Assembly: GCF_962719845.1 (NCBI RefSeq)
Contig: NZ_CAUIYF010000001.1
Location: forward strand, 1 to 64,000
DNA: 64,000 bases
Reading direction: 5' to 3'
Source: Neisseria uirgultaei
GTDB taxonomy: Bacteria; Pseudomonadota; Gammaproteobacteria; Burkholderiales; Neisseriaceae
Positions within the stretch are counted from its first letter, which is position 1, and every line of letters begins with the position of its first letter. The notes under the pieces were generated by a model. The model saw only the letters and a list, made by a program, of their open reading frames with translations. It ran no database searches and was not told the origin of the DNA. The translations under genes and the position numbers were made by a program. Shown here in pieces: positions 1 through 8,894 of the stretch.

Positions 1-6
1 AAACCT

Positions 7-19
7 CCCCCCCCCCCCC
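7..19. repeat. Poly-C tract, 13 cytosines
   Basis: An uninterrupted run of 13 C lies at the left edge of the window. Homopolymeric C/G runs of this length in Neisseria slip during replication and switch surface or glycan genes on and off. The gene it belongs to lies mostly or wholly outside the window: read rightward the frame through the tract closes at TAA 41-43; read leftward the tract is G13. The first recognisable gene inside the window begins about 170 bases away. Confidence 0.8.
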
Positions 20-82
20 GATTTCTTTATTATGTCAACCGTAACAATTGTTTTGTTATGTAAAAGCCAACTGCCATACCAC

Positions 83-117
83 GGGACACACATACAGTTC
101 GGTCCTATGTGCGTCCC
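83..117. other. Strong inverted repeat upstream of the membrane-protein gene
   Basis: Bases 83-94 (GGGACACACATA) pair with 106-117 (TATGTGCGTCCC), one A/C mismatch and an 11-base loop. There is no T-run after it in either direction, so it is not a classical terminator. It sits in the gap between the poly-C tract and the gene at 191 and could be an mRNA leader structure or the end of an upstream unit. Confidence 0.5.
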
Positions 118-190
118 AATTTAGAAAAGCTTACCTTTCAAACATACTAATATCCTGACGGGTAGGAATGAAACAACCAAGAAAATTTTG

Positions 191-1720
191 ATGAACATCG
201 CACTACCTTTATCCGACAAAATACAAAACAGGCTGTTTTTCCTTACCGTCCTTGCAACAGTATGTTTCCTGTTTTATCCGAAATACCTGCCGATGAACGA
301 CCTGCCGCAGCACGCCGCGCAGGTTGCCGCCTTGGATGATTTGCTCAAACACCGCAGTCCGTGGGCAGATATGCTGCAAATAAATTGGGATACGCCTTAT
401 CTGACCGTTTACGCCCTATGGTTGGCGCTGTATCAGTTTATGGGCATTAATGCTTCTTCTAAGGCTTTGGTCGCCCTCGAATTTTTATTTTTCATTTATG
501 CGGCAGTCAAAATGAGAAAGGAAATGGGGGCGGAAAGGATGACCGACTGGGTCGCGCTGACCTGCTTTTTCGGATTTGCCTTTCAATGGGGCTTTATCGG
601 CTACATTATGGGCATTCCCGTCGGCATACTGTTTTTCATTACCAACAAGCGTTGGATTGAAAACCCCTCGGCAAAGATGCTTGCCGCCGTTGCCGCATTG
701 GGGATATGGTCGTACTTCTCCCATATTCTGACCTTTTCGTTTTTCTGCTTGCTTTCATACGGATACTTTCTTTTCAGAATCAAAGAAATCCCTTGGAAAC
801 AGCGTTTTTCCCTGACAGCCGCCTATCTCTTTTTCGCCGCCCTTTTGGCACGTTATACCGCAAAACCCAACCCCGTCCCCTATAAGGCATTTGAAGACAA
901 CTTTATCCAACATTCCTTTTGGGACAAAATACTGGAAATTGCCTACCTGCCTTGGAATATGTCGGTCCTGTTCTACTACGACATTGCCTGCCTCTTCCTC
1001 TTTGCCGCCCCCATAGCGGCAAACTGCCGCCCCACTCGGGAAAAAAGCCGGTACGTCCCGCTGCTTGCCTGTCTTGCGGTTTATTTCCTGATGCCTCATT
1101 TTACCTTTCAAACCAGCTTCCTTTACGAACGCTTCGCCCTGTTCGTCCCTTTTTATTATCTGATTTGGGAAAAGAAACCGGAAACGCCGGGTAGGACCGC
1201 AGCAAAAATATCGGAAGCAGCCTGCCTGTTGTTCGCCTTGTGCATCGCTGCGCTGACGGGCAAAGCCTACCTTAACAACGTCCTTTTTGACCGCTCGCAG
1301 AAGCTGGCTGATTTTATAAAGATTTCCCAAATGATGGAAAACGGCAAAAAAGTCCTGACTGTCAACGACCCCTTGTCCATCAGCGAAGGCAGCCTGACTT
1401 CGGGCGGCGAGTTCTTCCATATCGCACAATGGTATCAGGCCGAAAGGCAGGGGTGGGCGGATTACAGCTTTGCCTCGGCGCACGCTATGCCCGTCCGCAT
1501 GAAAATGAAAGAAATGTATGACGGGTACAGTCAAGTCAGGTTTTTGTCCGAATATAACCTGACTCGGAAAACAGACTGCCGCCGCTATGACTACCTGCTT
1601 ATCCTGACCGCCAACCATACGTCGGACGCATTGGAAAAATTGCTTGCCGCCAATCCCTCCTGCTCCCGTGTTTCCCATATCAAGACCATAGGGGAATGGT
1701 CGCTTTTCAGACGGCATTGA
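191..1720 (+). CDS. Polytopic membrane protein, unknown function
   Basis: A 509-residue protein, mostly hydrophobic, with about ten probable membrane segments between residues 10 and 370 and a soluble C-terminal part of about 140 residues. The arrangement (many helices, then a terminal soluble domain) resembles GT-C type glycosyltransferases or lipid-linked sugar transfer proteins, but I recognise no catalytic motif. ATG 191 was chosen over the TTG three bases upstream. It is followed by a GtrA-like protein, a GT2 glycosyltransferase and a methyltransferase at very short spacing, which suggests one operon for modifying a cell-envelope glycan or lipid. The role is inferred from neighbours only. 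Confidence 0.7.
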   Translation: MNIALPLSDKIQNRLFFLTVLATVCFLFYPKYLPMNDLPQHAAQVAALDDLLKHRSPWADMLQINWDTPYLTVYALWLALYQFMGINASSKALVALEFLFFIYAAVKMRKEMGAERMTDWVALTCFFGFAFQWGFIGYIMGIPVGILFFITNKRWIENPSAKMLAAVAALGIWSYFSHILTFSFFCLLSYGYFLFRIKEIPWKQRFSLTAAYLFFAALLARYTAKPNPVPYKAFEDNFIQHSFWDKILEIAYLPWNMSVLFYYDIACLFLFAAPIAANCRPTREKSRYVPLLACLAVYFLMPHFTFQTSFLYERFALFVPFYYLIWEKKPETPGRTAAKISEAACLLFALCIAALTGKAYLNNVLFDRSQKLADFIKISQMMENGKKVLTVNDPLSISEGSLTSGGEFFHIAQWYQAERQGWADYSFASAHAMPVRMKMKEMYDGYSQVRFLSEYNLTRKTDCRRYDYLLILTANHTSDALEKLLAANPSCSRVSHIKTIGEWSLFRRH

Positions 1721-1721
1721 T

Positions 1722-2093
1722 ATGCGGCTCAAACGGTTCGCGCGTTACGGCACGGTCGGCATCATCAACACCCTAATCCATATCGCCGTTTTTACCGTGC
1801 TGTCAAACCGGCAATATTCCGCCGCCGCCGCAAACCTCATAGCCTTTGCCTCAGCCTCAGCATTCGGTTTTGCCGCAAATGCAAGATGGACGTTCGGTAC
1901 AAAAGCTTCCTTCAAACGCTATGCCTGTTTCGTACTGTTTATGGGTTTTGCGGCATCGGCAAGCGGTTTGGCATCGGATGCCCTTGCTATGCCGCCGCAG
2001 GTCGCTGCCGTCGGATTTTCCGCCATCAGTCTGATATATGGCTACCTGTGCTCGAGTTACCTTGTTTTTGCCCAAACAAAAGGAAAACCATGA
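1722..2093 (+). CDS. GtrA family small membrane protein
   Basis: A 123-residue protein with four predicted membrane helices and the N-terminal pattern RFARYGTVGIINTLIH typical of the GtrA/DPMS3 family. GtrA proteins are thought to help flip or present undecaprenyl-phosphate-linked sugars in the inner membrane. It starts one base after the stop of the preceding gene, and its TGA overlaps the ATG of the GT2 glycosyltransferase (ATGA at 2090-2093). GtrA beside a GtrB/DPM1-like enzyme is the classic pairing, so the two probably act together. The substrate is unknown. Confidence 0.85.
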   Translation: MRLKRFARYGTVGIINTLIHIAVFTVLSNRQYSAAAANLIAFASASAFGFAANARWTFGTKASFKRYACFVLFMGFAASASGLASDALAMPPQVAAVGFSAISLIYGYLCSSYLVFAQTKGKP

Positions 2094-3010
2094 AAATATC
2101 GCTTATCGTCCCGGTGTGGAATGAAGAAGCCGCCATTCCGATCTTCTACCGTGCCGTCAGGGAAAGCAGGGGGCTTCAAAAATACGAAGTCGAAATCGTC
2201 TTCTGCAACGACGGGAGCACAGACAATACGGAAACCATTTTGGAAAACCTCGCCCTTGCAGACCCCTTGGTCAAACCGCTGCACTTTACACGCAATTTCG
2301 GCAAGGAAAACGCCCTTTTCGCCGGCTTGGAACACGCATCGGGCAATGCCGCCATTCCGATTGACGTCGACCTTCAAGACCCCATAGAGCTGATTCCGAC
2401 TATGCTCGAAAGATGGCACGCCGGCGCAAAAACCGTATTGGCAAAACGTATCGGACGCACGCAAGACCATCCGCTCAAAAGATGGAGCGCGTCCTTCTTC
2501 TATAAACTTTACAATAAAATCAGCCCCGTCAGAATCGAAGAAAATGTCGGCGATTTCCGACTAATTTCACGCGACATCATCGACACCGTTATCAAAATGC
2601 CCGAACGAAACCTCTTTATGAAAGGATTGCTTTCCTGGCCGGACAGAGGGGAAGTTATCGAATACACCCGTCCGAAACGCATCATCGGCCATACCAAATT
2701 CAATGCCTTGAAACTTTGGAATCTCGCTTGGGACGGCATTACCGGATTTTCGACCGTCCCGCTCAAAATATGGACGTATATCGGCTTTTTGTTTGCATTT
2801 ACCGCATTTTTATACGGCTCATTGATTATTCTCCGAACGCTCGTCTATGGAAAAGATATTCCCGGTTACCCGTCGCTTTTGGCCTGTATCCTGTTTCTCG
2901 GCGGAATCCAGCTCATCGGTATCGGCATACTCGGCGAATATATCGGACGTATCTATATCGAAACCAAACAGCGTCCCCGATATATTTTAAAAAACCGAAA
3001 GAAAGGATAA
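2090..3010 (+). CDS. GT2 family glycosyltransferase (GtrB/dolichyl-phosphate-mannose synthase-like)
   Basis: A 306-residue GT-A fold enzyme. The N-terminus has the nucleotide-sugar binding start (SLIVPVWNEE) and an acidic metal-binding stretch (DVDLQDP, about residue 88). Two membrane helices near the C-terminus (about residues 225-290) match the GtrB/ArnC architecture, which loads a sugar on undecaprenyl phosphate at the cytoplasmic face. ATG 2090 overlaps the gtrA stop, and the SD-like AGGAAAA just upstream supports it; the frame is open further upstream but there it overlaps gtrA. The sugar and the final acceptor cannot be told from sequence. Confidence 0.88.
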   Translation: MKISLIVPVWNEEAAIPIFYRAVRESRGLQKYEVEIVFCNDGSTDNTETILENLALADPLVKPLHFTRNFGKENALFAGLEHASGNAAIPIDVDLQDPIELIPTMLERWHAGAKTVLAKRIGRTQDHPLKRWSASFFYKLYNKISPVRIEENVGDFRLISRDIIDTVIKMPERNLFMKGLLSWPDRGEVIEYTRPKRIIGHTKFNALKLWNLAWDGITGFSTVPLKIWTYIGFLFAFTAFLYGSLIILRTLVYGKDIPGYPSLLACILFLGGIQLIGIGILGEYIGRIYIETKQRPRYILKNRKKG

Positions 3011-3014
3011 TAAG

Positions 3015-3725
3015 ATGGATGTGAAAGAAAGCGGTATTTTGGGCGACAGCATCAACAGCCATTGGTATTACGTATCCAAAGCACTTGCCGTTGCCAATCT
3101 TTTAAAAGGCAGAACCTTCCGCAAAGTGCTGGATGTCGGCGCAGGCTCCGCCTTTTTTTCACACTTCCTGCTGGAAAATTCCGATATACGCGAAGCATTG
3201 TGCATCGACACCGCCTACACGGGTGAAAAAGATGAGGCATATTGCGGCAAACCGATTCATTTCCGCCGCACCATCGGCATGAGCGATGCCGACCTGGTTC
3301 TGATGATGGATGTTTTGGAACACGTCGAAGACGACAAGGCAATGCTTGAGGACTATATCGCAAAAGTCCCTTCCGGTACGGAATTCCTGATTTCCGTACC
3401 CGCCTTCCAGTCCCTATGGAGCGGGCACGACGAATTTTTGGGACATTACCGCCGCTACCGCCTGACACAGCTCGAGAACTTAATCCGCAGCACCGGGCTG
3501 TCCGTCCTCGGGGGGAACTATTATTTTGGCGCAGTATTCCCCCTTGCCGCAACCGTCCGCCTGCTCGGACGGTTGAGATCCGGACAAAATCCCAAATCCC
3601 AACTGATGCGGCACCATCCCGTCATCAACCGCATACTGGCTTCAATATGCCGCCTTGAAATCTGCATACAAAAAAGCAACCGCTGCGCGGGGCTGACCGC
3701 CTTTTGCCTTGCAAGGAAAAAATAA
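3015..3725 (+). CDS. Class I SAM-dependent methyltransferase
   Basis: A 236-residue protein with motif I (VLDVGAGSAFFS, about residues 34-45) and a post-motif acidic segment (VLMMDVLEHVEDD) typical of small-molecule or glycolipid methyltransferases of the UbiE/type 11-12 group. It begins four bases after the glycosyltransferase stop, with AGGA upstream, so it is probably the last gene of the glycan cluster. Methylation of a transferred sugar or its lipid carrier is a reasonable guess but is not shown. The operon ends at an uptake-sequence hairpin 5 bases downstream. Confidence 0.82.
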   Translation: MDVKESGILGDSINSHWYYVSKALAVANLLKGRTFRKVLDVGAGSAFFSHFLLENSDIREALCIDTAYTGEKDEAYCGKPIHFRRTIGMSDADLVLMMDVLEHVEDDKAMLEDYIAKVPSGTEFLISVPAFQSLWSGHDEFLGHYRRYRLTQLENLIRSTGLSVLGGNYYFGAVFPLAATVRLLGRLRSGQNPKSQLMRHHPVINRILASICRLEICIQKSNRCAGLTAFCLARKK

Positions 3726-3730
3726 AACCA

Positions 3731-3762
3731 ATGCCGTCTGAAACTTTTCAGACGGCATTTTT
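3731..3762 (+). terminator. Inverted DNA uptake sequences with T-run
   Basis: ATGCCGTCTGAAA is repeated in inverse after a two-base gap and followed by five T. It ends the preceding four-gene cluster and also supplies two uptake sequences. Confidence 0.85.
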
Positions 3763-3805
3763 CCAATCGGTTAAAATACGCGGTCTGTTTTTTTAGGAAC
3801 GCACC

Positions 3806-4450
3806 GTGCTTGCCTCCGCCATCGACTTCATCCTCCATATCGACCGACACCTGCTTGCGCTGTCGGCGCAATACGGCATTTGGATTTACGCCGTTTTATT
3901 TGTCGTCGTGTTTTGCGAAACCGGCCTGATTGTTACGCCCTTCCTGCCCGGCGATTCGCTGCTGTTTGCCGCCGGAGGGATTGCCGCGCTGGGCGGTATG
4001 GATATTCATCTGATGGTTATGCTGCTATTTGTTGCCGCCATACTCGGCGACGCGCTCAATTTTACCGTCGGTAAGTATTTCGGCGGCAGGCTGTTCGCCA
4101 ACCCCGATTCTAAAATCTTCCGACGCGAATATCTCGATAAAACCCACCGTTTTTACGAAAAACACGGCGGCAAAACGATTATCATCGCGCGTTTTGTGCC
4201 CATCGTCCGCACCTTTGCTCCCTTTGTTGCCGGTATGGGGAAAATGCACTATGCCAAATTTATCCGCTATAACATCATCGGCGGCTTCTTGTGGGTTATC
4301 CTGTTTTCTTATGCAGGCTATTTCTTTGCCAACTTCCCCGTCGTAAAAAACAATCTGGGCTTGGTGATGGGCGGTATCATTATTGTTTCCGTCCTGCCCG
4401 GCATCATCGAAATTGCCCGCGCCAAACTTGCGGCAAAATCCAAACGTTAA
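3806..4450 (+). CDS. DedA family membrane protein
   Basis: A 214-residue inner-membrane protein with the DedA signatures ETGLIVTPFLPGDS (about residues 33-46) and a later RFVPIVRTFAPFVAGM (about residues 131-146), which carry the conserved acidic and arginine residues needed for function. DedA proteins act in lipid-carrier (undecaprenyl phosphate or phospholipid) recycling and membrane homeostasis. The start is GTG, with AGGA seven bases upstream. It is followed closely by uup, but the two functions are not known to be linked. Confidence 0.9.
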   Translation: MLASAIDFILHIDRHLLALSAQYGIWIYAVLFVVVFCETGLIVTPFLPGDSLLFAAGGIAALGGMDIHLMVMLLFVAAILGDALNFTVGKYFGGRLFANPDSKIFRREYLDKTHRFYEKHGGKTIIIARFVPIVRTFAPFVAGMGKMHYAKFIRYNIIGGFLWVILFSYAGYFFANFPVVKNNLGLVMGGIIIVSVLPGIIEIARAKLAAKSKR

Positions 4451-4468
4451 TTGTTGGAAATTGACATT

Positions 4469-6379
4469 ATGAATATATTATCCGTAGAAAACGCTTCCTT
4501 TGCCGTCGGCCACGTCGCCTTGCTCGACAAAACTTCTTTTCAACTCGACAGCGGCGAGAAAATCGGTTTAATCGGCCGCAACGGTGCGGGTAAGTCTTCG
4601 TTTCTGAAAATTCTTGCCGGCGTGCAGAAACTCGACGATGGGCAGATTATCGTTCAAAACAACCTCAAAATCGTTTATGTGCCGCAGGAATCGTTTTTTG
4701 ATAAGGACGCAACCGTATTTGATACCGTTGCCGAAGGTTTGGGCGAAATCCGTGATTTATTGCGCCGTTACCACAGCATCGGTCATGAGTTGGAAAATGG
4801 TTCGAGTGAGGCTTTGTTGAAAGAGCTCAACGAATTGCAACTTGAAATCGAAGCGAAGGACGGCTGGAAGCTGGATGCGGCAGTCAAGCAGACTTTGGGC
4901 GAACTCGGTTTGCCGGAAAATGAAAAAATCGGCAACCTTTCCGGCGGTCAGAAAAAGCGCGTCGCTTTGGCGCAGGCTTGGGTGCAAAAGCCCGACGTTT
5001 TGCTGCTGGACGAACCGACCAACCATTTGGACATCGACGCGATTATCTGGCTGGAAAACCTGCTCAAAGCGTTTGAAGGCAGCTTGGTCGTGATTACCCA
5101 CGACCGCCGTTTTTTGGATAATATCGCCACGCGCATTGTCGAACTCGATCGCGGCATTCTGCGCTCCTATCCCGGCTCGTTCTCCAAATACAGCGAGAAA
5201 AAAGCGCAGGAATTGGCGGTTGAAGCCGAACATAACCGCCTATTCGACAAATTCCATGCTCAGGAAGAAGCATGGATACGCAAAGGCATCGAAGCGCGCC
5301 GTACCCGCAACGAAGGCCGCGTGCGCCGTTTGGAAGAGCTGCGCCGCCAACGCGCCGAACGCCGCAACGTGCAGGGGCAGGTCAACTTCAAGCTCGACAG
5401 CGGCGAAAAAAGCGGCAAAATCATCGCCGAGCTGGAACACGCCTCGTTTGCCTATGGCGACAAAGTTATCATGGATAAATTCTCCGCGATTTTGCAGCGC
5501 GGCGACAAAATCGGCTTAATCGGTCCAAACGGCATCGGCAAAACCACCTTCCTCAAGCTGATTTTGGGCGAATTGCAGCCGACCTACGGCAGAATCCGTA
5601 TCGGCAGTAAGCAGGAGGTTGCCTATTTCGACCAGTTCCGCAGCGCGTTGAACGAAAACGACACCGTGTTTTACACACTCGGACAGGGCAATGATTACGT
5701 CGAAGTCGGCGGTAAGAAAAAGCATGTGATGAGCTATTTGGAAGATTTCCTGTTCCATCCAGCCCGCGCACAAAGCCCCGTCTCATCGCTCTCCGGCGGC
5801 GAACGCAACCGCCTTTTGCTGGCAAAACTTTTTACCCGTCCTGCTAATATTTTGGTCTTGGACGAACCGACCAACGACTTGGACATCGACACCCAAGAGT
5901 TGCTCGAAGATTTGCTGCGCGATTACCAAGGCACGGTATTCCTCGTCTCGCACGACCGTATGTTCCTCGACAATGTAATTACCCAAAGCATTGTTTTCGA
6001 AGGACAAGGCCGTCTGAAAGAATACATCGGCGGCTATCAGGACTATATCGACGCAAAATCGCGGGAAGATAAAATTCAGACGGCATCCGCACCCAAAGCA
6101 TCCGATGCCGAACCCGCCAAAGAAAAACCCAAAGCCAACCGCACGGTCAAACTTTCCTACAAAGAACAGCGCGAACTCGACGCCCTGCCCGACGAAATCG
6201 CCGCTTTGGAAACCGAGCAGGCTGAAATCAATACCCAGCTTTCCGATCCTGAAATTTTCAAAGATTACGAAAAAGCAGGTGCATTGCAAAACCGTGCCGA
6301 AGAAATCGAAATGCTGCTTTTGGAAAAGCTGGAACGCTGGGAGCTGCTGGAAACCAAACAGAACGGCAATGCCGTCTGA
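4469..6379 (+). CDS. uup: ABC-F ATPase Uup
   Basis: A 636-residue cytoplasmic protein with two ABC domains and no membrane segments. The first has Walker A GRNGAGKSS, signature LSGGQKKR and Walker B LLLDEPTNHLD; the second has GPNGIGKTT, LSGGERNR and LVLDEPTNDLD. Between them lies the arginine-rich linker of ABC-F proteins (EARRTRNEGRVRRLEELRR), and the last 80 residues form the coiled-coil domain specific to Uup. Length matches E. coli Uup (635). Uup acts on ribosomes and possibly on branched DNA, reducing precise transposon excision. ATG 4469 is preferred to the in-frame TTG at 4451, which abuts the dedA stop. Confidence 0.93.
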   Translation: MNILSVENASFAVGHVALLDKTSFQLDSGEKIGLIGRNGAGKSSFLKILAGVQKLDDGQIIVQNNLKIVYVPQESFFDKDATVFDTVAEGLGEIRDLLRRYHSIGHELENGSSEALLKELNELQLEIEAKDGWKLDAAVKQTLGELGLPENEKIGNLSGGQKKRVALAQAWVQKPDVLLLDEPTNHLDIDAIIWLENLLKAFEGSLVVITHDRRFLDNIATRIVELDRGILRSYPGSFSKYSEKKAQELAVEAEHNRLFDKFHAQEEAWIRKGIEARRTRNEGRVRRLEELRRQRAERRNVQGQVNFKLDSGEKSGKIIAELEHASFAYGDKVIMDKFSAILQRGDKIGLIGPNGIGKTTFLKLILGELQPTYGRIRIGSKQEVAYFDQFRSALNENDTVFYTLGQGNDYVEVGGKKKHVMSYLEDFLFHPARAQSPVSSLSGGERNRLLLAKLFTRPANILVLDEPTNDLDIDTQELLEDLLRDYQGTVFLVSHDRMFLDNVITQSIVFEGQGRLKEYIGGYQDYIDAKSREDKIQTASAPKASDAEPAKEKPKANRTVKLSYKEQRELDALPDEIAALETEQAEINTQLSDPEIFKDYEKAGALQNRAEEIEMLLLEKLERWELLETKQNGNAV

Positions 6380-6399
6380 AATCAAATAGGAAGAAAAAA

Positions 6400-6765
6400 A
6401 TGTTCAAACGACCTGAAGAAATCATCGTGCTGATACTTGCCGTCCTCTGGATTGCCGGTACGTATTTTCTCGCCGCCCTGTTTGGAGCGGATACTTATAC
6501 CGTGTTAAAAATCACTGCCCTTACCCTGCTTTGGTCTGCCGCATCATTCCTCCTTTGGCAAAAAAACCTCAGCCGGCATATCTGGCCGCTGCTGCTCGGC
6601 TGCCTGACTGCCTGTTGGTGGCCGTATCTGAATCAATCGGTCGCACCCGGTTCTTTACCTTGGTATGCATCATGGACGTTCAAAACCATCTTGGCCCTGA
6701 TTCCCGTAACCGCAGGTTATCTGTTTAAATGGAAACAATACCGGCAGCGCAAAACAAAGCCGTAA
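6400..6765 (+). CDS. Small inner-membrane protein, unknown function
   Basis: A 121-residue protein with about four hydrophobic segments and a basic C-terminal tail (KWKQYRQRKTKP). It begins 20 bases after uup with a good SD-like AGGAAG, so it may be cotranscribed. No family is recognised. The coding frame and composition fit the neighbours, so it is probably real. Confidence 0.65.
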   Translation: MFKRPEEIIVLILAVLWIAGTYFLAALFGADTYTVLKITALTLLWSAASFLLWQKNLSRHIWPLLLGCLTACWWPYLNQSVAPGSLPWYASWTFKTILALIPVTAGYLFKWKQYRQRKTKP

Positions 6766-6799
6766 GCCCGTCTTTTTTCAGACGGCATCTCCGGTCAGA

Positions 6800-6829
6800 C
6801 TGTCAACAATTCCGATAAAATGCTATACT
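6800..6829 (+). promoter_or_regulatory. Probable promoter of trpE
   Basis: CTGTCA (6800-6805) and TATACT (6824-6829) are separated by 18 bases and lie about 50 bases before the trpE start. An uptake sequence sits between the promoter and the gene at 6844. No Trp leader peptide with repeated Trp codons is visible. Confidence 0.45.
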
Positions 6830-6876
6830 CGCACCCCTTATCATGCCGTCTGAAACCGCCTTTTGGGAAAGCAGAA

Positions 6877-8352
6877 ATGATCAGCAAGCAAGAATACCAA
6901 GCCCAAGCCACCCAAGGCTACAACCGCATCCCGCTCGTGCAAGAACTCCTTGCCGACTTGGATACGCCGCTTTCCCTCTATCTCAAACTCGCCAACCGCC
7001 CCTATACCTACCTGCTCGAATCCGTTGTCGGCGGAGAGCGTTTCGGCCGCTATTCCTTTATCAGCCTGCCTTGCAGCCACTATCTCAAAGCCAGCGGCAA
7101 ACACGTCGATGTTTACCAAAACGGCGAAATCATCGAGCAACACGACGGCAATCCGCTGCCCTTTATCGAAGCCTTTCACAACCGTTTCAAAACGCCCGAA
7201 ATCCCAAGCCTGCCGCGCTTTACCGGCGGATTGGTCGGCTACTTCGGTTACGAAACCATCTACAATTTCGAGCATTTCGCCCACCGCCTGAAAAACACCG
7301 CCAAAGCCGACCCGCTCGGCACGCCCGACATTCTGCTGATGCTGTCGCAAGAGTTGGCGGTTATCGACAATTTGAGCGGCAAAATCCACCTCATCGTTTA
7401 TGCCGATCCCTCGCAGCCCGACGGCTACGAACGCGCCCGCGAACGCCTCGAAGACATCCGCACCCAGTTGCGCCAAAGCTGCGCCATCCCACTCTCGCTC
7501 GGCAGCAAACACACCGAAGCTGTCAGCGAGTTCGGCGAAGAGCCGTTCAAAGCCTGCGTCAACAAAATCAAAGACTACATCTTCGCAGGCGACTGCATGC
7601 AGGTCGTCCCCAGCCAGCGCATGAGCATGGAATTTACCGACAGCCCGCTCGCCCTCTACCGCGCCCTGCGCACGCTCAACCCTTCGCCTTATCTCTTTTA
7701 CTACGATTTCGGCGATTTCCACATCGTCGGTTCCTCGCCCGAAATCCTCGTCCGCCGCGAATGCGACGACGTCATCGTCCGCCCCATCGCCGGCACGCGC
7801 CTGCGCGGCAAAACCCCTGCTGAAGACCTTGCCAACGAGCAAGACTTATTAAGCGACGCCAAAGAAATCGCCGAACACGTCATGCTTATCGATTTAGGGC
7901 GCAACGACGTCGGCCGTATCAGCAAAACAGGCGAAGTCAAAGTAACCGATAAAATGGTGATTGAAAAATACTCCCATGTGATGCACATCGTTTCCAACGT
8001 CGAAGGTCATCTGAAAGAGGGCATCACCAACATGGACATCCTCGCCGCCACCTTCCCCGCAGGCACACTCTCCGGCGCACCCAAAGTCCGCGCCATGGAG
8101 ATCATCGAAGAAGTTGAACCGAGCAAACGCGGCATCTACGGCGGCGCGGTCGGCGTATGGGGCTTCAACAACGATATGGATTTGGCAATCGCCATCCGTA
8201 CAGCCGTGGTGAAAAACAACACGCTATACGTCCAAAGCGGCGCAGGCGTGGTTGCCGACTCCAATCCTGAATCAGAATGGCAGGAAACACAAAACAAAGC
8301 CCGTGCAGTAATCCGCGCAGCGCAGATGGTGCAGGAGGGGTTGGATAAATGA
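6877..8352 (+). CDS. trpE: Anthranilate synthase component I
   Basis: A 491-residue chorismate-using enzyme that makes anthranilate from chorismate and glutamine-derived ammonia, the first step of tryptophan synthesis. The chorismate-binding half is clear, with PIAGTRLRGKTPAED (about residue 305), the EHVMLIDLGRNDVGRI segment and the C-terminal QSGAGVVADSNPESE. The feedback-binding region near the N-terminus (LLESVVGGERFGRYSF) is also present. ATG 6877 has a GGGAAAG ribosome site seven bases away; an in-frame ATG at 6820 lies in the promoter. The glutamine amidotransferase subunit is not adjacent. Its stop overlaps the next gene's start (ATGA). Confidence 0.95.
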   Translation: MISKQEYQAQATQGYNRIPLVQELLADLDTPLSLYLKLANRPYTYLLESVVGGERFGRYSFISLPCSHYLKASGKHVDVYQNGEIIEQHDGNPLPFIEAFHNRFKTPEIPSLPRFTGGLVGYFGYETIYNFEHFAHRLKNTAKADPLGTPDILLMLSQELAVIDNLSGKIHLIVYADPSQPDGYERARERLEDIRTQLRQSCAIPLSLGSKHTEAVSEFGEEPFKACVNKIKDYIFAGDCMQVVPSQRMSMEFTDSPLALYRALRTLNPSPYLFYYDFGDFHIVGSSPEILVRRECDDVIVRPIAGTRLRGKTPAEDLANEQDLLSDAKEIAEHVMLIDLGRNDVGRISKTGEVKVTDKMVIEKYSHVMHIVSNVEGHLKEGITNMDILAATFPAGTLSGAPKVRAMEIIEEVEPSKRGIYGGAVGVWGFNNDMDLAIAIRTAVVKNNTLYVQSGAGVVADSNPESEWQETQNKARAVIRAAQMVQEGLDK

Positions 8353-8894
8353 CTTATGAAAAACTTTATGAGCTTCGCCAAACACTCAGACCGACTACCA
8401 AAGATGGTCTCTATACAGATAATGAAAAAAATCGAGAAATCCTAACGGTTAGATGGAGCGGCAACACAGAAAATCCTAAAAATTTCTCAGCTGTTGCTAT
8501 AGGAATTAATCCAAGTAAAGCAAATGATGAAAGAAGCGACAAAACCCTTACCCAACTTGCACGTTTCTTGGATATGTACGGTTTTACCAACTTCAAAATG
8601 TTAAATATTTTTTCCAGTTACTCTACACAGCAAACAGGAATTAGGGCAAACACCCAAACCGATTTTTCCAAATTTAAAGGATGTTTGGAAGATGCTGATA
8701 TGATTATTCTTGCATGGGGTACAGACCGCGGTGCTTATAAGGATGAAAAAAACAGAATACTGGAATTTCTAAAAACAGAAAAATTTATGGAAAAAGTATT
8801 CTGTATTTCTGAAACTGGTAATTCCAGCGATACAAGACATCCGTCAAGAATTAGTTATAGATATCAACTTGTACAATTTGAAGAATCAGCATGA
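8349..8894 (+). CDS. DUF1643 family protein
   Basis: A 181-residue protein with the DUF1643 core: AIGINPSKAND (about residue 50), the NIFSSYSTQ stretch and the later ADMIILAWGTDRGAYKD. The family is common in phages, plasmids and genomic islands; its function is unknown. Its codon use is plainly AT-rich compared with trpE and purK on either side. Both ends overlap neighbours by ATGA (8349-8352 and 8891-8894), so it would be translationally coupled within the trpE-purK unit although it looks acquired. Confidence 0.85.
   Translation: MTYEKLYELRQTLRPTTKDGLYTDNEKNREILTVRWSGNTENPKNFSAVAIGINPSKANDERSDKTLTQLARFLDMYGFTNFKMLNIFSSYSTQQTGIRANTQTDFSKFKGCLEDADMIILAWGTDRGAYKDEKNRILEFLKTEKFMEKVFCISETGNSSDTRHPSRISYRYQLVQFEESA

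Noticed and set aside
7..43. Phase-variable promoter spacing of the porA type
   Set aside because: A TTGACA occurs on the minus strand at 33-38, but no -10 falls at the right distance beyond the poly-G tract.
6841..7842. Open frame on the minus strand opposite trpE
   Set aside because: No protein family, no start context, and the plus strand carries all chorismate-binding signatures.
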